Source: Poriferisodalis sp965221945
Lineage (GTDB): Bacteria > Actinomycetota > Acidimicrobiia > Acidimicrobiales > Poriferisodalaceae
Assembly (NCBI RefSeq): GCF_965221945.1
Contig: NZ_OZ244925.1
Span: 620,001-684,000 of the forward strand
Direction of reading: 5' to 3'
Length of the DNA stretch: 64,000 nucleotides
Made by a program: the position numbers and the translations under genes
In this document: in pieces, positions 32,379 to 40,110 of the stretch
Layout of the letters: every line of letters starts with the position of its first letter
Position numbering within the stretch: the first letter of the stretch is position 1
Notes under the pieces: generated by a model
What the model was told of the DNA's origin: nothing
Database searches by the model: none
What the model saw: only the letters and a program-made list of their open reading frames with translations

Positions 32379-33935
32379 ATGAACGATGCGACGGCGCTGG
32401 CCGATCAGGTGCGAGCCGGCGAGGTCGACGCTGCCACGGCGGTCGATGAGGCAATCGCACGCTGCGAAGAGGTGAACCCGACGATCAACGCGATCGTCGA
32501 GCAGACCTACGACACGGCGCGGCATAGCGCCGCGCAATTCGACACAGCACGGCATAGCGCCGCGCAATTCGACACAGCACGGCATAGCGCCGCGCAATTC
32601 GATACAGCACGGCAGCGGGCCGCCGCACTTTCTGCCAGCGGCGACAACTCTGGGCTGCTCGCGGGCGTGCCGATTGCGCTGAAGGACCTGCACTGCCCGG
32701 CTGAGGGCGAGCCTGCGTACCAAGGCAACCGTCGGCTGGCCGAGCTCGACTACCGCTACAGCGAGACCGGCGCCGTGGCGCGCCGCTGGGCCGAAGCGGG
32801 CGCCGTCAGCATTGGGCACTCCCACAGTCCCGAACTCGGCGGGGGACAGTGTCCTGCCGCAGCCGAGACGGCGTTATACGGACCGACGCGCAACCCGTGG
32901 AACACCGACCACACGGTGCTTGGCTCAAGCGGCGGCGCTGCCGCAGCGGTGGCGGCAGGCATCGTGCGCATAGCGCATGCCAGCGACGGCGGTGGCTCCA
33001 TCCGCATCCCGGCCAGCGCCAACGGGCTCGTCGGTCTCAAGCCGTCGCGGGGTCGGATCTCGGGCGCGCCGTCCGGCGAGGGCTGGGGAGGCGGCACCAC
33101 CGACGGCGCCGTGGCTCTCACCGTGCGCGACGCAGCACTGGCGCTCGACGTGTTGGCTGGACCCGAACCGGGCGACCCGTATGTGCCCGCGCACCCTGCG
33201 CCTGCCGCCGGTTACGTCGCCGAAGTCGGCCAGGATCCCGGCCAGCTGCGCATCGGCGTCAGCTCGACCCTCCCGTTCGCCGACACCGAACTGCTGTGCA
33301 CCCAGGCCGCTGAAGCCGCCGCCGGCATTCTCGACGGACTCGGGCATCGAGTCGAAGCGGGGCTGCCTGAACCGATGGCGTCCAACGACTACATGTACGA
33401 CTACATCCGGGTGATCCGCACCAGCGCGACGGCGACGCTTCGCTCCTATGAAGGGGTGCTCGGCCGCCCGTGGGCCGAAGACGACGTCGAGCCGGTTGCG
33501 TGGATCAACTACCAGCGCGGTGCCAAGATCAGCGCCCCCGACTACATGGACAGCCGGGAACGCCTCCACCACTTCACGCGCCGGATGGTCTCGTGGTGGA
33601 ACACCGAGCCCGGCAGCGGTGACGGCTTCGACCTGCTGCTGACACCCACGCTGGGCGTTGTCCCACCCCCCGTGGGCTACCTCGTCGAGGGAGACGAGCG
33701 CACGCTGACCAAGCGGCTGGCAAAGGTGACGCCGTACCTGCCGCAGTTCAACGTCACCGGTCAACCCGCCATCTCGGTACCGCTGGGCACCCCCGACGGC
33801 ATGTCACCCGAAGGCCTGCCGATCGGCGTACAGCTGGTGGCCGCACCTGGCCGCGAAGACGTGCTGCTGCGCGTTGCCGCGCAGATGGAACAAGCCGCCC
33901 CCTGGAGCCATCGCCGCCCCGCGGTCGCCGTCTGA
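32379..33935 (+). CDS. Amidase signature family protein
   Basis: A 518-residue amidase with the Ser-cisSer-Lys triad: K102 in GVPIALKDLHC, S183 in LGSSGGAAAA, and nucleophile S207 in DGGGSIRIPAS. It hydrolyses a carboxamide in the cytoplasm; the substrate is unknown. An AGGA-like ribosome site precedes the ATG at 32379. An unusual feature is a run of four near-identical ten-residue units (residues 44-83, YDTARHSAAQ and variants) within the N-terminal helical region, where relatives normally have one copy. The next gene, a carnitine dehydrogenase-thioesterase fusion, starts 14 bases downstream, so the amidase may belong to the carnitine operon, for instance releasing carnitine or betaine from an amide. 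Confidence 0.88.
   Translation: MNDATALADQVRAGEVDAATAVDEAIARCEEVNPTINAIVEQTYDTARHSAAQFDTARHSAAQFDTARHSAAQFDTARQRAAALSASGDNSGLLAGVPIALKDLHCPAEGEPAYQGNRRLAELDYRYSETGAVARRWAEAGAVSIGHSHSPELGGGQCPAAAETALYGPTRNPWNTDHTVLGSSGGAAAAVAAGIVRIAHASDGGGSIRIPASANGLVGLKPSRGRISGAPSGEGWGGGTTDGAVALTVRDAALALDVLAGPEPGDPYVPAHPAPAAGYVAEVGQDPGQLRIGVSSTLPFADTELLCTQAAEAAAGILDGLGHRVEAGLPEPMASNDYMYDYIRVIRTSATATLRSYEGVLGRPWAEDDVEPVAWINYQRGAKISAPDYMDSRERLHHFTRRMVSWWNTEPGSGDGFDLLLTPTLGVVPPPVGYLVEGDERTLTKRLAKVTPYLPQFNVTGQPAISVPLGTPDGMSPEGLPIGVQLVAAPGREDVLLRVAAQMEQAAPWSHRRPAVAV
32509..32620 (+). repeat. In-frame 30-bp tandem repeats within the amidase gene
   Basis: Three units of 30 bp are almost identical, and a fourth begins the same way before diverging. 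They encode the ten-residue unit FDTARHSAAQ. Because the unit is a multiple of three, copy number can change without a frameshift. Confidence 0.92.
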
Positions 33936-33949
33936 ATGGGATCGAGAAC

Positions 33950-35452
33950 ATGACCGCTGTGGCCACGGGGTCGGCCCGCACGATCGGGCTGGCAGGGACG
34001 GGCGTCATCGGCGCCGGCTGGGCGGTTCGCGTGCTCACCCGGGCCCACGACGTGATCGCGTGGGATCCGGCCAACGGTGCTGAGTCCCGGCTGCGCGCAG
34101 CAGTGGAACGAGCCTGGCCATCGGCGACACGCCTCGGGTTATTCCCCGGCGCTGACCCGGCCCGTCTGCGCTGGGCCGACTCTGCTGAGGAGATGGCGGC
34201 CGCTGCCGACTGGGTGCAGGAGAGCGCCCCCGAGGACGAGGACGTCAAGCTCCCGTTGCTGCGCCGCCTTGCCGCACACGCTGCGCCCGACACAGTGATC
34301 GCCAGCAGCTCCTCGGGGCTGCTGCCGTCACGCCTCGCCGAAGGCTGCCGCCACAGCGAGCGCGTCATCATCGGCCACCCGTTCAACCCGGTGTACCTGC
34401 TGCCGCTCGTGGAGGTGGTGCCCGGCGACGCCACTAGCCCCGCAGTCGTGGACGCCGCGATCGCCCACTACAAGGACCTGGTCATGCACCCGCTGGTGGT
34501 GCGCAACGAGATCGAGGGCTACCTGTCGGACCGCCTGCAAGAGGCGCTGTGGCGAGAGGTGCTGCACCTGGTGAACGACGGCGTGGCCACCACGTCCGAG
34601 TTGGACGACGCCATCACGTACGGGCCGGGCCTGCGCTGGGCCGCCATGGGCACAAACCTGACGTTCCATCTGGCCGGCGGCGAGGGCGGCATGGGCCACA
34701 TGCTCCGCCAGTTCGGACCGGCGCTGAAGCTGCCGTGGACCCATCTGGAGGCGCCCGAGTTGACCCCCGAGCTGGTGGCGGCGATGGAGAGCGGTTGCGA
34801 GGACCAAGCCGCCGGACGGTCCATCGCCGAACTGGAGCAGCTGCGCGACGACTGCCTGCTGTCGGTGATGCGGGCGCTGCGCCCCTGCGACATCGGCGCC
34901 GGTCGTCTAGTGGCAGAGCGCGAGGCCCGCATCCTCGAGGCCGGCGTCACCACCCAACCGTGGACGCCGGGTACGCACGTTGCCGCCCCACTGGAGCTGT
35001 ACTCGACGGTCGTCGAGCCGGACTGGGTGGACTACAACGGCCACATGACCGAAGCGGCATTTCTCACCGCGTTCGGCTGGGCGTCGGACATGCTGTTCCG
35101 CTACCTGGGCATCGACGAGGACTATCGCGCAGCCGGCCACTCCTACTACACGGCCGAAACCCACATCAACTACCTGCGCGAGGCCTCCCTGGGCGAGCCG
35201 CTGCAGGTGACCACCCAGGTGCTCGGCAGCGACGCGAAGCGGCTCCACATCTTCCATGCCATGTACCGAGGCCACAGCGACGAGCTGCTGTGTACGACAG
35301 AGCAGATGCTCTTGCATGTGAGCACCGAGGCCGGGCGCGCAGTGTCCGCGCTGGCGGGCCCAGCCGCGGCTGTTGCCGCCATCGCCGCCACCCACGCCCC
35401 GATGCCAGCGCCGCCTCAGGCAGGCCGGCGCATGTCCATTCCCGCCGGTTGA
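33950..35452 (+). CDS. L-carnitine dehydrogenase fused to a hotdog thioesterase
   Basis: A 500-residue bifunctional protein. Residues 1-320 are a 3-hydroxyacyl-CoA dehydrogenase-type domain: NAD loop GLAGTGVIGAGWA (13-25), catalytic-region IIGHPFNPVYLLPLVEVVPG, and the helical second domain. Such single-substrate enzymes oxidise L-carnitine to 3-dehydrocarnitine. Residues 345-480 are a hotdog thioesterase (WVDYNGHMTEAAFL), the fusion known for betainyl-CoA thioesterase in carnitine-degrading bacteria. Together they cover the first and third steps of carnitine breakdown to glycine betaine. The intervening beta-keto acid cleavage enzyme is not seen in the window. It sits between the amidase and a CaiA-like dehydrogenase on the same strand. 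Confidence 0.85.
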   Translation: MTAVATGSARTIGLAGTGVIGAGWAVRVLTRAHDVIAWDPANGAESRLRAAVERAWPSATRLGLFPGADPARLRWADSAEEMAAAADWVQESAPEDEDVKLPLLRRLAAHAAPDTVIASSSSGLLPSRLAEGCRHSERVIIGHPFNPVYLLPLVEVVPGDATSPAVVDAAIAHYKDLVMHPLVVRNEIEGYLSDRLQEALWREVLHLVNDGVATTSELDDAITYGPGLRWAAMGTNLTFHLAGGEGGMGHMLRQFGPALKLPWTHLEAPELTPELVAAMESGCEDQAAGRSIAELEQLRDDCLLSVMRALRPCDIGAGRLVAEREARILEAGVTTQPWTPGTHVAAPLELYSTVVEPDWVDYNGHMTEAAFLTAFGWASDMLFRYLGIDEDYRAAGHSYYTAETHINYLREASLGEPLQVTTQVLGSDAKRLHIFHAMYRGHSDELLCTTEQMLLHVSTEAGRAVSALAGPAAAVAAIAATHAPMPAPPQAGRRMSIPAG

Positions 35453-35518
35453 CGCCCGAGCACGCGCCACCCTGAGACCCAAACCACGCCGGCACGACCA
35501 AGACAACAGGAGCACCCC

Positions 35519-36688
35519 TTGGATTTCTCCATCGACGACGACCAGGAGATGGTGGTCGACACCGTGCGTGCCTTCGTGAACCGCGAACTGGCGCCGTATG
35601 AGGACGAGGTGGAACGCACCGGACAAGTGCGGCCCGAGTTAGTGCAACAGATTCGCGAACGGTCGCTGGCGGCTGGCATCTATGCGGCCAACATGCCCGA
35701 AGACCTGGGCGGCGGGGGACTGGACGACCTGACGTTGTCCATGGCCGAGCGGGCCTTCGGCCGGACCGCTTACGCGCTGCAGTACATCGTGGCGCGGCCG
35801 TCGAACATCCTGCGCGCCTGCACCGGTGACCAGATGGAGGAATACCTGCTGCCGACCGTGCGGGGCGAGCGGGTGGAGTGTCTGGCGATGAGCGAACCGG
35901 GCGCGGGCTCCGACCTGCGGGGTATGACCTGCCGGGCCGAGCGCCGGGGCGACGACTTCGTGGTGAACGGCACCAAGCATTTCATCAGTCACGCCGACCT
36001 CGCCGACTACGTGATCCTGTTCGCGGCCACCGGCGTCGAGCCGGCCGGATCGGACGGCCGTCCGCCCCGCAAGCTGATCTCGTCGCTGCTGGTGGACTTC
36101 GACACTCCTGGCGTGGAGCGGTTGCCGGGCTACAACAGCGTGTCCAACCGGGGCTACCACAATCTCATCTTGAACTTCGACGACGCGCGAGTGCCCGCGG
36201 CAAATCTGCTGGGCCCCGAACACCGGGGCTTCGACGTTGCCAACGAGTGGCTCGGCAGCACCCGCCTGCAGGTGGCGTCCACCTGTTTGGGGCGAGCCGA
36301 CCGGGCACTGGCAGTCGCGCTGGACTGGGCCGCCAACCGGGAGCAGTTCGGGCAGCGCATCGGCCGCTTCCAGGGGGTGTCGTTCAAGCTGGCCGACATG
36401 CGTCTGCGCCTGGCCGAGGCCGAGCTCATGACCTACCGGGCCGCCTGGCTGTCGGCAAGAGGCGAGATGACCGACGCCGATGCGGCGATGGCCAAGCTGT
36501 CGGCCACCGAGATGCTGCAGTTCGTCTCCGATGAGGCGATCCAGATCCTCGGCGGCATGGGCCTGATGGACGAGCTGCCGCTGGAACGCATCTGGCGCGA
36601 CGCCCGCGTCGACCGGATCTGGGACGGAACCAGCGAGATCCAGCGTCACATCGTGTCCCGCGACATGCTGCGCCCGCTGGGCTCCTGA
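35519..36688 (+). CDS. Acyl-CoA dehydrogenase, crotonobetainyl-CoA dehydrogenase (CaiA)-like
   Basis: A 389-residue flavoprotein of the acyl-CoA dehydrogenase family. Seen are CLAMSEPGAGSDLRGM (FAD/substrate loop), GTKHFISHADLADYV, the conserved helix RADRALAVALDWAANREQFG, and the C-terminal DGTSEIQRHIVSRDMLRPL. The N-terminus (MDFSIDDDQEM) and context match proteins annotated as crotonobetainyl-CoA dehydrogenase. It begins with TTG at 35519, supported by ACAGGAG eight bases upstream. With the CaiD-like hydratase at 39035 and the ligase at 36705 it would interconvert gamma-butyrobetainyl-CoA, crotonobetainyl-CoA and carnitinyl-CoA. Substrate is inferred from context. Confidence 0.8.
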   Translation: MDFSIDDDQEMVVDTVRAFVNRELAPYEDEVERTGQVRPELVQQIRERSLAAGIYAANMPEDLGGGGLDDLTLSMAERAFGRTAYALQYIVARPSNILRACTGDQMEEYLLPTVRGERVECLAMSEPGAGSDLRGMTCRAERRGDDFVVNGTKHFISHADLADYVILFAATGVEPAGSDGRPPRKLISSLLVDFDTPGVERLPGYNSVSNRGYHNLILNFDDARVPAANLLGPEHRGFDVANEWLGSTRLQVASTCLGRADRALAVALDWAANREQFGQRIGRFQGVSFKLADMRLRLAEAELMTYRAAWLSARGEMTDADAAMAKLSATEMLQFVSDEAIQILGGMGLMDELPLERIWRDARVDRIWDGTSEIQRHIVSRDMLRPLGS

Positions 36689-36704
36689 GCGGCAGGCGGG
36701 CGGT

Positions 36705-39038
36705 GTGCAGGCGGTGAGCGGGCGGCTCGACCGGCTGCTGCGGCCGCGGTCGCTGGCGTTCATCGGCGGAACCGCGGCCGAGTTGGCCATCGAGGCCTGT
36801 CGTTCGTTCGGTTTCGACGGCGAGATGTGGGCGGTCAACCCTCGCCACGAGCTGCGCGGCGCCCCCACTGTTGCGTCGGTCGCCGAGTTGCCCGGCGTCG
36901 CCGACGCCGCGTTCGTGGCCGTAGCCCGCGACACCGCCACAGAGGTTGTGCGAGAGCTGGCCGCCGCAGGGACAGGCGCGGCCGTGTGCTACGCCTCAGG
37001 CTTTGCCGAGACCGGCGACGCCGGGGCGGCGGCACAACGCGAACTGGTCGAAGCCGCCGCTGGCATGCCGCTGGTGGGCCCCAACTGCTACGGCACGCTG
37101 TCAGCGGTGACCGGCGCTGCGCTGTGGCCCGACGTGCACGGGCTGGCCCGCTGCGAGCGCGGTGTCGCCTTGGTCAGCCAGAGCGGCAACGTCGCGGTGA
37201 ACCTCACCATGGCGCGGCGCGGCCTTGCGGTCGCCCATGTGCTGGCACTGGGCAACCAGGCCGATGTGGGCCTGGCCGAGTCGTTGGAGACGCTGGTGGC
37301 TGATCCAGCCGTGACCGGGGTAGGCCTCTATCTGGAGGCGGTGGACGACATCGACCGGTTCGCTGCCGCGATGGACGCGGCACACCAGCGGAGCCTGCCG
37401 GTCGTGGCTCTCAAGTTGGGTGTCACCGAGGCATCGGGCGCCATCGCCGTGACCCACACCGCCTCGCTGGTGGGCAGCGACACCGCCTACGACGCCCTGT
37501 TTCGCCGTCTCGGTGTACACAGAGTGCACACACTGCCCGAACTGCTCGACACGCTGTCGGTGCTGGTCGACACTGGTCCGCTGCAGGGCAACCGGCTGGT
37601 TTCGCTGAGTTGCTCCGGCGGCGAGGCCGCGCTGGTGGCGGACCGCAGCCGTGGCCGCGACCTGTCATTTCCGGCGTTCTCGCCCGAGCATCGGGACCGG
37701 GTGGCTGCGGCGCTGGACCACCGCGTCGCGGTGACCAACCCGCTCGACTATCACACCTTCATCTGGGGAGACGCGGCGCGCCTGCGCGAGTGTTTCACCG
37801 CCGTGCTGTGCCACGCGCACCCCGCCGCCGCCTCGTCCACCGAGCCGTCCGCCGAATTTTCCGATGAGCCGCTCACCGAAGGGCCGGGGGAGCCGTCCGT
37901 CGATCTGTCCGCGGATCCGCCGTTCGATGCCGCGATGTTGGTCCTGGACCTGCCCGCGGTGGGACTCGACAGATCACGATGGTGGCCCACGTTGGATGCC
38001 TTCGGTGCAGCGTGCGACGCCAGCGGCACTCCCGGCGTGGTCGTGGCCTCGCTGGCAGAGAACCTGCCCGACGAGGCGCGTACGCGGGCCGGCGAACTCG
38101 GACTGTGTGCCTGCAGCGACATCGACACCGCACTGGGTGCCCTGGAGGCTGCGGCTGCGTTCGGACGGTCGCTCGCCGCCGTTGCGAGCACGCCGCCGCC
38201 TCCGCTGCTCGCACCAGCCCACAGCGCCCGACCGGCGAGCAAGCCCCAACCGCGACGGTCTGACGGCGACGCCGACGCAACGGGATCTGACGCAGCCGTG
38301 CGGACCGAGACGAGGCTGACCGAATCAGTCCTGACCGAGGCCGTGCTGACCGAGACGAGGCTGACCGAATCAGTCCTGACCGAATTCGGGGCCAAGAGGA
38401 GGCTGGCCGAAGTGGGCATCTCGGTGCCTCGGGGGTTGCTTGTGACCGCGGCCGAAGCCGTTGCAGCCGCCATGGAGATCGGTCTGCCCGTGGTGGTGAA
38501 GGCCTCCGGCGTCGTCCACAAGTCCGACATCGGCGCAGTGGCAATCGGCATGGCCGACCTCGACGACGTGGCCGCTGCGGCAGCGCGCCTCGGCGCACTC
38601 GGCGATGGGACTGTGACGGTCGAGGAGCATGTCGCCGCAGCCGTGGCCGAGCTGCTGGTGAGCATCCGTTCCGAGCCGCCGGTGGGAATGCTGCTGACGT
38701 TGGGAGCAGGCGGCACCCTGGTCGAGATGCTCGACGACACCGCCGCGTTGTTGCTGCCCACCGATCCGGCCGATGTCCGCGCTGCCTTGCGCAGCCTGCG
38801 CATCTGGCCGCTGCTGGCCGGCCACCGCGGCAGGCCCCCGGCGGCACTGGACGCTGTCGTCTCGGTGGTCTCGGCCCTCGCCACGCTGGTGAGCACCGAT
38901 CGCAGCATCACCGAAGTGGAGATCAACCCAGTGCTGGTCACCCGAGAATCCGCAGTCGCCGTCGACGCGCTGATGACCGTCGCGCGGCCCGGCGGTGATG
39001 AGATCGAACCTGTCCACCGGAGGCCTGACCGACCATGA
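36705..39038 (+). CDS. ADP-forming acyl-CoA ligase (CoA-binding, succinyl-CoA-ligase-like and ATP-grasp domains)
   Basis: A 777-residue protein with the domain order of fused ADP-forming acyl-CoA synthetases: CoA-binding Rossmann domain (about 1-130), two ligase flavodoxin-like domains (about 135-470), and an ATP-grasp domain (about 555-760). The phosphohistidine is H251 in VTHTASLVGS. VVKASGVVHKSDIGAV and LLTLGAGGTLVEML belong to the ATP-grasp half. Two low-complexity stretches interrupt it: an acidic Ser/Glu/Pro segment near 375-405 and a 45-bp duplication near 533-560. In this operon it could activate carnitine or gamma-butyrobetaine, the role that the AMP-forming CaiC fills in enterobacteria. 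The start is a GTG at 36705 or 36714. It overlaps the CaiD-like gene by four bases. Confidence 0.8.
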   Translation: MQAVSGRLDRLLRPRSLAFIGGTAAELAIEACRSFGFDGEMWAVNPRHELRGAPTVASVAELPGVADAAFVAVARDTATEVVRELAAAGTGAAVCYASGFAETGDAGAAAQRELVEAAAGMPLVGPNCYGTLSAVTGAALWPDVHGLARCERGVALVSQSGNVAVNLTMARRGLAVAHVLALGNQADVGLAESLETLVADPAVTGVGLYLEAVDDIDRFAAAMDAAHQRSLPVVALKLGVTEASGAIAVTHTASLVGSDTAYDALFRRLGVHRVHTLPELLDTLSVLVDTGPLQGNRLVSLSCSGGEAALVADRSRGRDLSFPAFSPEHRDRVAAALDHRVAVTNPLDYHTFIWGDAARLRECFTAVLCHAHPAAASSTEPSAEFSDEPLTEGPGEPSVDLSADPPFDAAMLVLDLPAVGLDRSRWWPTLDAFGAACDASGTPGVVVASLAENLPDEARTRAGELGLCACSDIDTALGALEAAAAFGRSLAAVASTPPPPLLAPAHSARPASKPQPRRSDGDADATGSDAAVRTETRLTESVLTEAVLTETRLTESVLTEFGAKRRLAEVGISVPRGLLVTAAEAVAAAMEIGLPVVVKASGVVHKSDIGAVAIGMADLDDVAAAAARLGALGDGTVTVEEHVAAAVAELLVSIRSEPPVGMLLTLGAGGTLVEMLDDTAALLLPTDPADVRAALRSLRIWPLLAGHRGRPPAALDAVVSVVSALATLVSTDRSITEVEINPVLVTRESAVAVDALMTVARPGGDEIEPVHRRPDRP
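38303..38383 (+). repeat. 45-bp in-frame duplication in the ADP-forming ligase linker
   Basis: Units starting at 38303 and 38348 share the first 36 bases and encode TETRLTESVLTE twice. They lie just before the ATP-grasp domain and lengthen a flexible linker without breaking the frame. Confidence 0.85.
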
Positions 39039-39850
39039 CCAGCTCCACCGAGGCCAGCGCCGAGGCTGCGCGTCCTGCCGTCGTCAGCGTCGTCGACGGG
39101 CCAGTGCTCGAGATCACCCTCGACCGACCGAAGGCCAACGCCATCGACGCTGCCACCAGCCGCGAGCTCAGTGCCGTGTTCGCCGAGTTCCGTGATACCC
39201 CAGAGCTGCGCGTCGCGATCTTCAGCGCCGCCGGCGATCGATTCTTCTCTGCGGGCTGGGACTTGAACGCCGCCGCCGCGGGCGAGGAGTTCGAGGCCGA
39301 CTACGGCGAGGGGGGCTTCGGCGGTTTCGGCGAGCTGCCGGGACTGGCCAAGCCGGTGATCTGCGCCGTGAATGGCATGGCCGTGGGCGGCGGCTTCGAG
39401 ATCGTCTTGGCGGCCGATCTGGTGATCGCGGCCGAGACTGCCCGCTTCTGGCTGCCCGAAGCCGGCTTGGGCATCATCGCCGACACGGCCTCGGTGCGCC
39501 TTCCCAGAATGCTGCCGCCAGTGGTGGCCAACGAAGTGCTGTACGCCGGCCGCCGCCTCGATGCCGCTGAAGCGCTGCGTTGGGGGCTCGTCAACGCCGT
39601 GGTCGTCGGCGGCGATCTGATGGCCGAGGCCCGCGCCTTGGCCGAGCGAGTCGCCCAGTCAGCGCCGTTGTCGGTGGCCGCGATCAGCGAGATCGGCCGT
39701 CGAACCGCCCACCTCGGCCTGCCCGAGGCCTTCGAATTGCTGCGCTCGGGCCAGCTGGCCGCCTATGAAGCCATGCTCGCCTCCGAAGACGCCGCCGAAG
39801 GCCCACGAGCCTTCGCCGAGGGACGCACCCCGCTCTGGCAGAATCGATAG
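39035..39850 (+). CDS. caiD: Carnitinyl-CoA dehydratase (CaiD)-like enoyl-CoA hydratase
   Basis: A 271-residue crotonase-fold protein that follows Escherichia coli CaiD closely: EITLDRPKANAIDAATS, FFSAGWDLNAAAAGE, the glycine-rich EGGFGGFGEL, AVNGMAVGGGFEIVLAADLV, LPEAGLGIIADTASVRLPR and EDAAEGPRAFAE. In carnitine metabolism CaiD interconverts L-carnitinyl-CoA and crotonobetainyl-CoA. The ATG overlaps the ligase stop as ATGA, so the genes are translationally coupled. A weak hairpin (ACGGC/GCCGT) follows at about 39863. This is the strongest single piece of evidence that the operon handles carnitine. Confidence 0.85.
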   Translation: MTSSTEASAEAARPAVVSVVDGPVLEITLDRPKANAIDAATSRELSAVFAEFRDTPELRVAIFSAAGDRFFSAGWDLNAAAAGEEFEADYGEGGFGGFGELPGLAKPVICAVNGMAVGGGFEIVLAADLVIAAETARFWLPEAGLGIIADTASVRLPRMLPPVVANEVLYAGRRLDAAEALRWGLVNAVVVGGDLMAEARALAERVAQSAPLSVAAISEIGRRTAHLGLPEAFELLRSGQLAAYEAMLASEDAAEGPRAFAEGRTPLWQNR

Positions 39851-40110
39851 TCGGCAACGCTCACGGCTCCGCCGTCTACGCCGCGTTCGAAGCCCGCAGA
39901 CTTCTCGCGACCCAACAAGGGCCGCCGAACCAAGCGGCGTACCCCACGACCGCGCGACGGCGCGACAATTTTCATGACTAGTGCTGTGTCTGTATACCTA
40001 CGCGCGGGTTCACAGGGTACGCGAATCCTTTGAATTCAGGCGTCCCAGCGGACTTCAACCCGACGAACGTTTGCGGACGCAGCATTAGAGTCCATCCGTG
40101 TCGGGAGGGC

